DNA from: an uncultured Lachnospiraceae bacterium
Lineage (GTDB): Bacteria; Bacillota; Clostridia; Lachnospirales; Lachnospiraceae
Length of the DNA stretch: 26,735 nucleotides
Assembly (NCBI GenBank): GCA_910584585.1
Contig: CAJUBP010000055.1
Coordinates: 1 to 26,735, forward strand
Direction: 5' to 3'
Below, piece after piece: positions 1 to 6,241 of this stretch (the first letter of the stretch is position 1; every line of letters begins with the position of its first letter). The translations under genes were made by a program, and so were the position numbers. The notes under the pieces were generated by a model. That model searched no databases. It saw only the letters and a program-made list of their open reading frames with translations, and had not been told where the DNA came from.

Positions 1-91
1 TATATTCAGGATTACGGCTATTAAAACATTGACTTTTAATAGCCGTAGTAATATTGGTTAAAGATTTTAAATCATGTTTGTGTTCCTGCAT
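1..91 (-). CDS. Start of an unidentified gene, cut by the window edge
   Basis: An ATG at 91 (minus strand) follows a strong ribosome site, AGGAGG, whose complement lies at about 97-102. The frame then stays open for 30 codons to the window edge. The visible N-terminus begins MQEHKHDLKSLTNITTAIKS and is not a family I recognise; the first residues faintly resemble CsoR-type metal repressors, but the match stops there. The gene would be controlled from the dyad at 104-134, which sits just upstream and overlaps a possible -10. Codons 16-27 are made of a perfect inverted repeat (13-47), which is odd for ordinary coding sequence. I am fairly sure about the start signal and unsure about the product. 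Confidence 0.5.
   Translation of the reverse strand, partial: MQEHKHDLKSLTNITTAIKSQCFNSRNPEY
13..47. repeat. Perfect 14-bp inverted repeat with 7-nt loop
   Basis: Arms at 13-26 (TACGGCTATTAAAA) and 34-47 are exact reverse complements around a 7-base loop. The structure lies inside the first codons of the minus-strand gene. It is not followed by a T-run on either strand, so it is not a typical terminator. It could be an attenuator, an operator or part of a mobile end. Confidence 0.75.
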
Positions 92-103
92 TTTTGACCT
101 CCT

Positions 104-134
104 ACTATAAGGTTGATATGTTCAACTCTATAGT
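104..134. promoter_or_regulatory. 31-bp symmetric operator-like dyad
   Basis: The sequence has two-layer symmetry about position 119: ACTATA, 2 nt, GTTGA, 5 nt, TCAAC, 2 nt, TATAGT. Both layers are perfect. It lies between the ribosome site of the minus-strand gene and the upstream AT-rich region, and the outer arm TATAGT/ACTATA resembles a -10 element, so a dimeric repressor bound here would block transcription. The regulator is unknown; autoregulation by the truncated gene is only a possibility. Confidence 0.55.
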
Positions 135-135
135 A

Positions 136-212
136 AGAAATGCCGATAAAAAAAGAAAGCAGGAACAAATGATGTAAAATCAACTATGTTTGATAAAAAT
201 ATCGGCATTTCT
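136..212. repeat. 77-bp element with perfect 13-bp terminal inverted repeats
   Basis: AGAAATGCCGATA at 136-148 is exactly repeated in inverted orientation at 200-212, enclosing 51 bp of AT-rich sequence. The left arm begins directly after the operator dyad and the right arm ends where recognisable transposase sequence begins. No target duplication was seen. It may be a miniature mobile element remnant or a long stem. Confidence 0.5.
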
Positions 213-214
213 AA

Positions 215-598
215 AATATCAGCATATGGAGCATCGAACTTTTCTTCCGTGCCAGTAAATCCCTGCTTGATCTGGGTTCTGAATTTCAGGGCCTGGGCTA
301 TGATATGACCGTCAGCAGTACAGCGGTTGATTTTACAAGATATATTTTGCTTGAGTGGCTTCGCAGAAAGAAAAATGATGATAAAACAATCTGCGAATTA
401 TTCTATGTCTGTTGTGATGATATACAGGATATGGAACTTACCACTGCACTCAGACAGCTTCTTGAATTACTGGCAAACGGTCTTGAAAACAAGATGATTA
501 CCATCACATCCGAAGTCAAAAGTCAACTTATCAATTGGTTTGTGTCCCAGCCTGCATTTATTCAGGCTTTATGCCCTGATTTTGGGTGGGAAGTTTGA
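215..598 (+). pseudogene. 3' remnant of an IS4-family transposase
   Basis: The frame is open from about 215 to the stop at 596-598, although the only ATG in it is at 305. The upstream part reads WSIELFFRASKSLLDLGSEF, which matches the last catalytic block of IS4-type DDE transposases (the Glu of the Y-R-E-K signature with its downstream Lys). After it comes the usual helical tail (YILLEWLRRK and so on) ending PDFGWEV. The first two catalytic Asp regions are absent, so only roughly the last 125 residues remain. The bases around 217-228 suggest an additional small deletion just before the WSIE block. No right-hand terminal inverted repeat is obvious before spoVT. Confidence 0.8.
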
Positions 599-699
599 GT
601 TATTTAATACCAATTGAAAATAAAAATTCAGGTATAAAATGCCTGCATTTACAGATAATAGTATTGCGAAAAAATGATATGTAAATGGAGGATTTTATT

Positions 700-1248
700 A
701 TGAAAGCAACGGGAATTGTTCGAAGAATAGATGATTTGGGAAGGGTAGTCGTGCCGAAAGAAATTCGGCGTACATTGCGGATCAGGGAGGGCGATCCATT
801 GGAAATTTTTACAGATCGGGAAGGTGAAATTATCCTGAAGAAATATTCTCCCATCGGGGAACTGGGGCAGTTTGCAGGTCTGTACGCAGAGAGCCTTGCC
901 CAGACCAGCGGCTGTCTGGTGTGCATTACCGATAAAGATCATGTGATTGCGGCGGCAGGCGCGGGAAAAAAGGATTTTGACGGAAAGCCAATCAGCAAAC
1001 AGCTGGAACATGTAATTACAGATCGGGAGACCTTTTACGCCCAGAAGGATGAGAAAGGATTTGTGAAAATTACATTGGATGACGCAGGAGATTTTCAGTC
1101 TCAGGTAGTTTCCACCATTATTTCGGAAGGAGACGCCATCGGTTCGGTCGTGATGTATAACCGGGAAGAAGGTTCCGGAATGGGGGAGACGGAGAGCAAG
1201 CTGGCGCGGGTGGCAGCCGGATTTCTCGGGAAGCAGATGGAACAGTAG
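700..1248 (+). CDS. spoVT: Stage V sporulation protein T (AbrB-GAF regulator)
   Basis: A 182-residue protein with an N-terminal AbrB/SpoVT swapped-hairpin DNA-binding domain (residues about 1-50: MKATGIVRRIDDLGRVVVPK, then RRTLRIREGDPLEIF) and a C-terminal GAF-like domain (about 55-180). The length equals that of known SpoVT (about 178). In Bacillus it acts in the forespore, tuning the SigG regulon. I choose the ATG at 700 because GGAGGA at 687-692 stands 7 bases upstream; the in-frame ATG at 685 overlaps that ribosome site. The stop codon TAG is embedded in the start of a tandem-repeat array. I could not assign a SigG promoter with confidence. It converges on the deacetylase gene across a shared terminator. 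Confidence 0.95.
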   Translation: MKATGIVRRIDDLGRVVVPKEIRRTLRIREGDPLEIFTDREGEIILKKYSPIGELGQFAGLYAESLAQTSGCLVCITDKDHVIAAAGAGKKDFDGKPISKQLEHVITDRETFYAQKDEKGFVKITLDDAGDFQSQVVSTIISEGDAIGSVVMYNREEGSGMGETESKLARVAAGFLGKQMEQ

Positions 1249-1372
1249 AGCATTTTTCGAACGCGCTCAGGAACAGAGGAGCATTTTTCGAACGCGCTCA
1301 GGAACAGAGGAGCATTTTTCGAACATGCTCAGGAACAGAGGAGCATTTTTCAAACACGCTCAGGAACAGCAG
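1249..1372 (+). repeat. Four tandem copies of a 31-bp repeat
   Basis: Exact-period copies start at 1249, 1280, 1311 and 1342. Copies 1 and 2 are identical; copy 3 differs at two bases and copy 4 at a few. Each contains the dyad GAGC-N13-GCTC with TTCGAA or TTCAAA in the middle, followed by AGGAACAG. The 3' end of spoVT (GGAACAGTAG) is itself a degenerate piece of the unit, so the array grows out of the coding end. There are no spacers, so it is not CRISPR. Confidence 0.95.
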
Positions 1373-1384
1373 AATTTTTATCAG

Positions 1385-1432
1385 AAAAACCCGGTGCATG
1401 AATGGCAATCCTCCTTCATGGCCCGGGTTTTT
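1385..1432. terminator. Bidirectional Rho-independent terminator
   Basis: Near-perfect 18-bp arms (1385-1402 and 1415-1432) begin AAAAACCCGG and end CCGGGTTTTT, giving a GC stem with a T-run on both strands. It serves spoVT from the left and the deacetylase gene from the right. Confidence 0.9.
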
Positions 1433-1489
1433 CGAATGATACGCGATAATTTTGATGGGAATATACCGGTTTTGCCTGTTATCCCTCAG

Positions 1490-2485
1490 TTATTCCGCCT
1501 GCCGGTACTGTACCGGCTCTGAATACTGATCCAGGGAGCGGAATTCGTAGCCTGCGTCAGAAAGCTTCTGCAGCACTGTGGGAAGAGCGTTCAGCGTGGC
1601 GTTTTTCCCGGAGCCGTCATGCATCAGGACCACAGGGTTTTCAATATATTTCACATTAGAGCAAATATTGTCAATAATATTCTCGGAAGTGGTCAGGTCG
1701 CTTCCGTCGCCGGAGCTGACGTTCCAGTCGTAATGGGTGAATCCCCGGCGGGTCATTTCTTTTATGATGTTATGCACCACATAGGAAGAACCGTTATTGC
1801 TGCCTCCCGGGAAACGGAACAGGCAGGGGGAATAGCCGTCAGTTTCTTCGTATACCCAGTCGTAAACTTTTTCATAATCTTCTAAAAAAGCGTCCACAGA
1901 ACGGTAAATCTGGTTATAGTCGTGGCTGTAGGAATGAAGGGCCAGGGTGTGGCCCCGCTTTACGATCTCCGACAGATATTCGGCGTGCTCTTCGTTATTT
2001 TTCCCAACTACAAAAAAGGTTGCGTGGGCATTGTATTCGTCCAGCAAATCCAGCACCTTCGGAGTCAGGGCGGAGGGGCCGTCGTCAAAGGTCAGATAGA
2101 CATATTTCTGTCCGGACTGGTCAGGCGTATTGTCTTTGTCAGCATACAGGTTTGGATATGGATCGTCTTCATATTTATGGGAAGAATACCATTCTTCCGT
2201 CTGCTCATCATCTTCATCTTCTTTTCCAAGATCCTGCAGTTGGCCGGAAAGCTCAGTAATGTACTCTTTCTGGCCTTCTATGTAGTTTTCCTTTTCCTTG
2301 AGTTCGGCGGCGCTGTCTTCTAATTGTTCATTCAGCCCCGAATTGCTTTCTTTTAACTGCGCAGCTTCGGCAGTCAGGCTCTGATAGCGGCTGTCCAGGT
2401 TCCAGTATTGAAAGCCAAGAACGCCGCAGACGCCCAGAAAAATAAGGGCGCAGACCAGGACTGGGATAAATGGCTTCTTCTTCAT
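1490..2485 (-). CDS. Membrane-anchored polysaccharide deacetylase (NodB/CE4)
   Basis: 331 residues. Residues 1-27 hold a basic start (MKKK) and one membrane segment, consistent with an uncleaved anchor. Residues about 30-90 are a coiled-coil rich in Glu, Leu and Gln, followed by an acidic linker, then a NodB domain from about 128. Catalytic and metal residues are visible: TFDDGP (D134, D135), HSYSH (H184, H188), RFPGGS and VLMHDG. Such enzymes remove acetyl groups from peptidoglycan or other N-acetylated glycans outside the cell, often giving lysozyme resistance. The start at 2485 is chosen because AAGGAG (complement 2495-2500) is 9 bases away; ATGs at 2521 and 2491 fit less well. The exact glycan substrate cannot be read from sequence. 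Confidence 0.9.
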   Translation of the reverse strand: MKKKPFIPVLVCALIFLGVCGVLGFQYWNLDSRYQSLTAEAAQLKESNSGLNEQLEDSAAELKEKENYIEGQKEYITELSGQLQDLGKEDEDDEQTEEWYSSHKYEDDPYPNLYADKDNTPDQSGQKYVYLTFDDGPSALTPKVLDLLDEYNAHATFFVVGKNNEEHAEYLSEIVKRGHTLALHSYSHDYNQIYRSVDAFLEDYEKVYDWVYEETDGYSPCLFRFPGGSNNGSSYVVHNIIKEMTRRGFTHYDWNVSSGDGSDLTTSENIIDNICSNVKYIENPVVLMHDGSGKNATLNALPTVLQKLSDAGYEFRSLDQYSEPVQYRQAE

Positions 2486-2526
2486 AATCATCTTCTCCTT
2501 GAAAGTAGGTAATTTTTCCAAATATC

Positions 2527-2555
2527 AGTATAGCGGAAGGAAAGGGATTCAACAA
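2527..2555 (-). promoter_or_regulatory. Sigma-A promoter of the deacetylase gene
   Basis: On the minus strand TTGTTG (2550-2555) and TATACT (2527-2532) are separated by 17 bases, about 40 bases ahead of the start codon. Confidence 0.7.
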
Positions 2556-2628
2556 GGGATTAATATAATTTTAAGAAAATTGCAACAAAAGAGTTACTTT
2601 TCATGTGATAAGAGAATTGTAAATATTC

Positions 2629-2657
2629 TTGTATATTTTCCCCTAAACGTGTAAAAT
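2629..2657 (+). promoter_or_regulatory. Sigma-A promoter of the tcdA operon
   Basis: TTGTAT (2629-2634), 17 bases, TAAAAT (2652-2657), about 85 bases before the tcdA start. It is the only good promoter seen ahead of the tcdA-yhaO-yhaN-pbp-lytTR run. Confidence 0.6.
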
Positions 2658-2743
2658 AAAAAGGAAATGTTTTCGAAGTAAAAGATATGGAAGTTTCGGA
2701 GCGGGGCAGGGCAGCCTGCTGCCGTTCTGAACAGAGGAAGCAT

Positions 2744-3472
2744 ATGGACGAAAAATTTATCCGAACAGGACTGCTTTTGGGAGAGGAAGGGTTAAACCGC
2801 CTGGCCCGGGCAAAAGTGGCGGTATTCGGCATCGGCGGCGTGGGCGGCCATGCGGCGGAAGCGCTGGCCAGAAGCGGCGTAGGGAAATTAGAGCTGATTG
2901 ATAAAGATAGGGTGAGCCTGTCTAACATCAACCGGCAGATCATCGCAACCACCAGAACGGTGGGGCAATATAAGACCATGGTGATGAAAGAGCGGATACT
3001 GGAAATTAACCCTCAGGCGGAGGTAACGGTCCGCAATTGCTTTTTCCTGCCGGAGACGGCCCAGGATTTTGATTTTACGGTTTATGATTATGTGGTGGAT
3101 GCTGTGGACACGGTAACTGCCAAGATTGAACTGGCGATGCAGGCGCAGCAGGCAGGCGTTCCCATGATTTCCAGTATGGGCGCAGGAAATAAATTAGATC
3201 CCACCCAGTTTGAGGTGGCGGATATTTTTCAGACTTCCGTCTGCCCTCTGGCCCGGGTAATGCGCCGGGAGCTGAAAAAAAGAGGCGTGAAGAAATTAAA
3301 GACCGTATATTCCAAGGAGGAACCCAGACGCCTGCTGGCAGAACTGCCCATGGAAGCAGGCAAAGCGGTACCGGGAAGCGTTGCTTTTGTGCCGTCAGTG
3401 GCCGGACTTATCATTGCCGGGGAAGTGATCAAAGATCTGTGGGGCCTGGGACAGAGATTGCCGGGGAAGTGA
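2744..3472 (+). CDS. tcdA: tRNA threonylcarbamoyladenosine dehydratase (E1-like)
   Basis: 242 residues of the ThiF/HesA/MoeB E1-like superfamily, TcdA (CsdL) branch. An ATP-binding Rossmann core is visible: FGIGGVGGHAAEALARSG (residues 28-45), then LIDKDRVSLSNINRQ. VDAVDTVTAK and ISSMGAGNKLDP follow. TcdA uses ATP to dehydrate t6A to cyclic ct6A at position 37 of ANN-decoding tRNAs. The ATG at 2744 is preceded by AGAGGAAG; the upstream in-frame ATG at 2687 has no ribosome site and would add a non-conserved extension. The C-terminus (LWGLGQRLPGK) is encoded by a tandem 44-bp duplication and is unlike the usual end of this family. Confidence 0.9.
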   Translation: MDEKFIRTGLLLGEEGLNRLARAKVAVFGIGGVGGHAAEALARSGVGKLELIDKDRVSLSNINRQIIATTRTVGQYKTMVMKERILEINPQAEVTVRNCFFLPETAQDFDFTVYDYVVDAVDTVTAKIELAMQAQQAGVPMISSMGAGNKLDPTQFEVADIFQTSVCPLARVMRRELKKRGVKKLKTVYSKEEPRRLLAELPMEAGKAVPGSVAFVPSVAGLIIAGEVIKDLWGLGQRLPGK

Positions 3473-3521
3473 TCAAGGATCTGTGGGGCCTGGGATAGAG
3501 ATTGCCGGGGAAGTAATCAAA
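3413..3521 (+). repeat. 44-bp tandem duplication over the tcdA stop
   Basis: Copy 1 is 3413-3456, copy 2 is 3457-3500 (a few changes), and a 21-bp partial copy runs 3501-3521. Because 44 is not a multiple of 3, copy 2 is read in another frame and gives the tail LPGK. The partial third copy, read in the frame of copy 1, would give IAGEVIK followed by a stop, plausibly the ancestral end. Confidence 0.95.
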
Positions 3522-3538
3522 TAAAGGAGAAAATTCGA

Positions 3539-4585
3539 ATGAAATTTATTCATATAGCAGATGTGCATTTGGGGGCGAAGCCAGACAAAGACAAGCCCTG
3601 GGGAGAAGAGCGGGAAAATCATAGCTGGCAGGCCTTTACAGATGTGATAAACAAGGCAAGGGAAGAACAGGCGCAGCTTCTTCTGATTGCCGGAGATTTG
3701 TTTCACAGACAGCCGCTGATGGGGGAATTGAAGGAAGTAAATTACCAGTTTTCCAGGATTCCCCAGACTCAGGTAGCGCTGATTGCGGGAAACCGTGATT
3801 TTATCGGGATGCATTCCTGCTATCGTGCCTTTACCTGGGCGGAGAATGTGCATTTTCTGAGAGAAGAAAAGCTTGGCTACGCGGAATTGGAAGGGCTGGG
3901 AGTCAGGGTGTACGGGTTAAGCTACGGACGCCGGAGAATCCGGGAGCATCTGTATGACCAGGCACAGCCGGCGGCTGGGGAATTTTATAATATCCTTCTG
4001 GGCCACGGCGGGGATGAGGATCACATTCCTTTTGAAACGGAAAGCCTCAAAGATTCAGATTTTGATTATGTGGCGCTGGGGCATATTCACAAGCCCATGC
4101 AATTGGTGAAAAATAAAGTGGTGATGGCCGGCGCCCTGCAGCCAGTCAGCCCGAAAGATACCGGGGAACACGGATTTTTTATGGGGGAGATTGGGAAGTA
4201 TGGATGCCGGGCGGAATTTTATCCTCTCCGGTACTGCGAATACGCCTCATTGAATCTGAAAGTAAATAAAGAGATTACCACAGAGGCCCTGATGGAAGTG
4301 ATGAAGAGCCAGATCAGAAAGGCTCCGCCCCACCAGTTTTTTAAGATCAATTTGACAGGGGACAGCAATCTGGAGGAACCTGTGGATTTAGAGGCACTGG
4401 CCCGGATGGATCGGGTGGTACAGGTCCAAAGCCGCTGCCAGCCGGATTATGATTTGGAAAAACTGAAACTTCAGTATCAGGGACAGATTTTGGGGAGATA
4501 TATTGAAGCATTGGAGGAGATGCCTCAGGATGAAATTACCAAAAAGGCATTATACTATGGTGTGGAGGCATTGTTAACGGAATGA
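3539..4585 (+). CDS. yhaO: YhaO/SbcD-like metallophosphoesterase exonuclease
   Basis: 348 residues. The calcineurin-like fold of Mre11/SbcD/YhaO nucleases is seen through motif I DVHLG (D8, H10), motif II GDLFH (D53, H56), motif III, motif IV GHGGD (H156) and motif V LGHIH (H182, H184). A C-terminal capping region of about 110 residues follows. In this family it pairs with an SMC-like ATPase to process DNA ends. Motif III, normally GNHD, reads GNRD here (N85-R86-D87, codon CGT at 3794-3796), so the residue that acts in catalysis in Mre11-type nucleases is replaced. The ribosome site AAAGGAGAAA precedes the ATG, and the 3' end overlaps yhaN by 4 bases (ATGA), indicating translational coupling. 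Whether the enzyme still cuts DNA is open. Confidence 0.88.
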   Translation: MKFIHIADVHLGAKPDKDKPWGEERENHSWQAFTDVINKAREEQAQLLLIAGDLFHRQPLMGELKEVNYQFSRIPQTQVALIAGNRDFIGMHSCYRAFTWAENVHFLREEKLGYAELEGLGVRVYGLSYGRRRIREHLYDQAQPAAGEFYNILLGHGGDEDHIPFETESLKDSDFDYVALGHIHKPMQLVKNKVVMAGALQPVSPKDTGEHGFFMGEIGKYGCRAEFYPLRYCEYASLNLKVNKEITTEALMEVMKSQIRKAPPHQFFKINLTGDSNLEEPVDLEALARMDRVVQVQSRCQPDYDLEKLKLQYQGQILGRYIEALEEMPQDEITKKALYYGVEALLTE

Positions 4586-6234
4586 GAATAACGGAAATTC
4601 AAATAAAAAACTTTGGAAATCTCCATAATATCAATATCAGGCCCCTTCCGGGAATCAATGTGATTTACGGAGAAAATGAGACGGGCAAGTCCACGCTGCA
4701 GCAGTTTATCAGCGGAATGCTGTTCGGACTGGAGAAGCGGCAGGGAATCCCGGACAGAACGGACGACTATCAGCAGTATGAGCCCTGGAACAACAGCGCT
4801 TCCTATGCCGGCGGCCTGAAATTTACGGTGGCGGACAAACCATTTTATCTGGAGCGGAATTTTTATTACAAGGAGCCTTCCGCAAAGCTGATCAACGAAG
4901 AGGATCTGGAAGAATTATCTGTAGAACACGGAGATTTAGACGTTCTGCTGGGGGGCATGAACCGGGAAACCTATGAAAATACCTTCTGTATCCGCCAGGC
5001 TTCCGTGGAGACAAAACAGGAATTCGCGGATACCCTGCAGAATTATTTTGTCAACGCTTCTCTTGGGAGAGAAGGCGGCGTAGATTTGGCCGGCGCCCGG
5101 AAGCAATTGAGAGACGGCCGGGAGAAGGCCTGTCAGGAATATCAGAAAAAGCAGGCGGAGCAAAAGGAAGAGGAAGAGAAGCTGCTGATGGCGGAAAGGC
5201 TGCTGAAAAAAGATGTGGAACAGCTGAAAAAACAGAAAAAAGAGGGATACCGCGCCCTTTTGCAGCGGGAAGAGGACAATTTATTTCTGTTAGAGCACGA
5301 CAGCAACCAGATGGCGGAATATTTGAGGGATATCCGTCAGCAAAGACAGCAGAAGAGTTATTATTTGAGATTCGGCATATCCATAGTTCTATTTTTCGCC
5401 GCTCTGCTGGCAGGGATTTGGAACGGGCTGGAACATCTTATGAAAGCTCCCGCCGCAGGCTGGATTGGGCTGGAGGTCCTTTTGGGATGTCTGATGCTGT
5501 TTGCGGCGGTACAGGCATTTTCCTGGCACCGCAAGTCCAAACGGCTGAAATTGCTGCGCAGACAGCAGGAGGAGGAAAGCCGGGAGCAGAAGCAGTATAA
5601 TTCCATTGAGAGCGAGCAGTTAAAACAGAAAGAGCAGCAGCAAAAGCAGACCAGGAAACAGGCAGTGGAGGAATTGCTGCAGATTCAGGTATTGGAAAAA
5701 CTGGCGGAACTGGTAAATCTGCAGGAAGAATTGGAGGAATGCCGGATTCCGACGGAAGAAGAGGAGGAATATCAGCGCCAGATGAAAGCCTATGAATTGG
5801 CGGAACGCACCCTGGAGCAGTTATCCCAGGAAGCTTACCAGGATACCAGGGAGCAGATGGAACAGGAAATCTCCCGGATTTTGTCGGAACTGACCAATGG
5901 AAAATATAAGAAAATCGGTTTGGATTCCCAGATGAATCTGGTGGCCACTGCCGGAAAGCACAGGCATTACCCCTGGCAGCTCAGTCAGGGCACTATGGAG
6001 CAGATGTATCTGGCCCTTCGGATGGGAGCCGGAGGATTTTTTACCAGAGAAGAATCCATGCCGATTCTGCTGGATGAAGTGTTTGCCGCCTTTGACGAAA
6101 AGCGTCTTACGGGAACCCTCCAATGGCTTGGCCGGCAGAAACAGCAGATTTTTCTGTTCACCTGCCAGAAACGGGAAATTGATATTCTGGAAAGCCAGGG
6201 AATCCCTTTCGGAAAAATTATGCTGAGCAGGTAG
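4582..6234 (+). CDS. yhaN: YhaN/SbcC-like AAA ATPase with membrane hairpin
   Basis: 550 residues. An N-terminal ATPase half carries Walker A GENETGKST (residues 30-38) and QASVETKQEF. It is followed by a coiled coil, two hydrophobic segments (about 258-281 and 292-314), a second coiled coil, and a C-terminal half with the ABC signature-like LSQGTMEQMYLALRMG and Walker B MPILLDEVFAAFDE (D about 498). The arrangement is that of Rad50/SbcC/YhaN proteins, but much shorter than Bacillus YhaN (over 900) and with a transmembrane hairpin in mid-coil, which would tether the complex to the inner face of the membrane. The start overlaps the yhaO stop and no separate ribosome site is needed. It is the expected ATPase partner of YhaO in DNA-end processing. 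Confidence 0.88.
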   Translation: MRITEIQIKNFGNLHNINIRPLPGINVIYGENETGKSTLQQFISGMLFGLEKRQGIPDRTDDYQQYEPWNNSASYAGGLKFTVADKPFYLERNFYYKEPSAKLINEEDLEELSVEHGDLDVLLGGMNRETYENTFCIRQASVETKQEFADTLQNYFVNASLGREGGVDLAGARKQLRDGREKACQEYQKKQAEQKEEEEKLLMAERLLKKDVEQLKKQKKEGYRALLQREEDNLFLLEHDSNQMAEYLRDIRQQRQQKSYYLRFGISIVLFFAALLAGIWNGLEHLMKAPAAGWIGLEVLLGCLMLFAAVQAFSWHRKSKRLKLLRRQQEEESREQKQYNSIESEQLKQKEQQQKQTRKQAVEELLQIQVLEKLAELVNLQEELEECRIPTEEEEEYQRQMKAYELAERTLEQLSQEAYQDTREQMEQEISRILSELTNGKYKKIGLDSQMNLVATAGKHRHYPWQLSQGTMEQMYLALRMGAGGFFTREESMPILLDEVFAAFDEKRLTGTLQWLGRQKQQIFLFTCQKREIDILESQGIPFGKIMLSR

Positions 6235-6241
6235 TCAGTCT

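Noticed and set aside
600..699. SigG promoter for spoVT
   Set aside because: Some partial -35/-10 look-alikes are present (for example around TTGAAA and TATAAA), but the spacing is wrong for SigA and the match to SigG consensus is poor.
1249..1372. Possible CRISPR array
   Set aside because: The 31-bp units follow each other without spacers and the sequence overlaps the spoVT end; no cas genes are present.
1325..1522. 65-codon plus-strand frame over the repeats and terminator
   Set aside because: It crosses the tandem repeats, a bidirectional terminator and the end of the deacetylase gene, and has no ribosome site.
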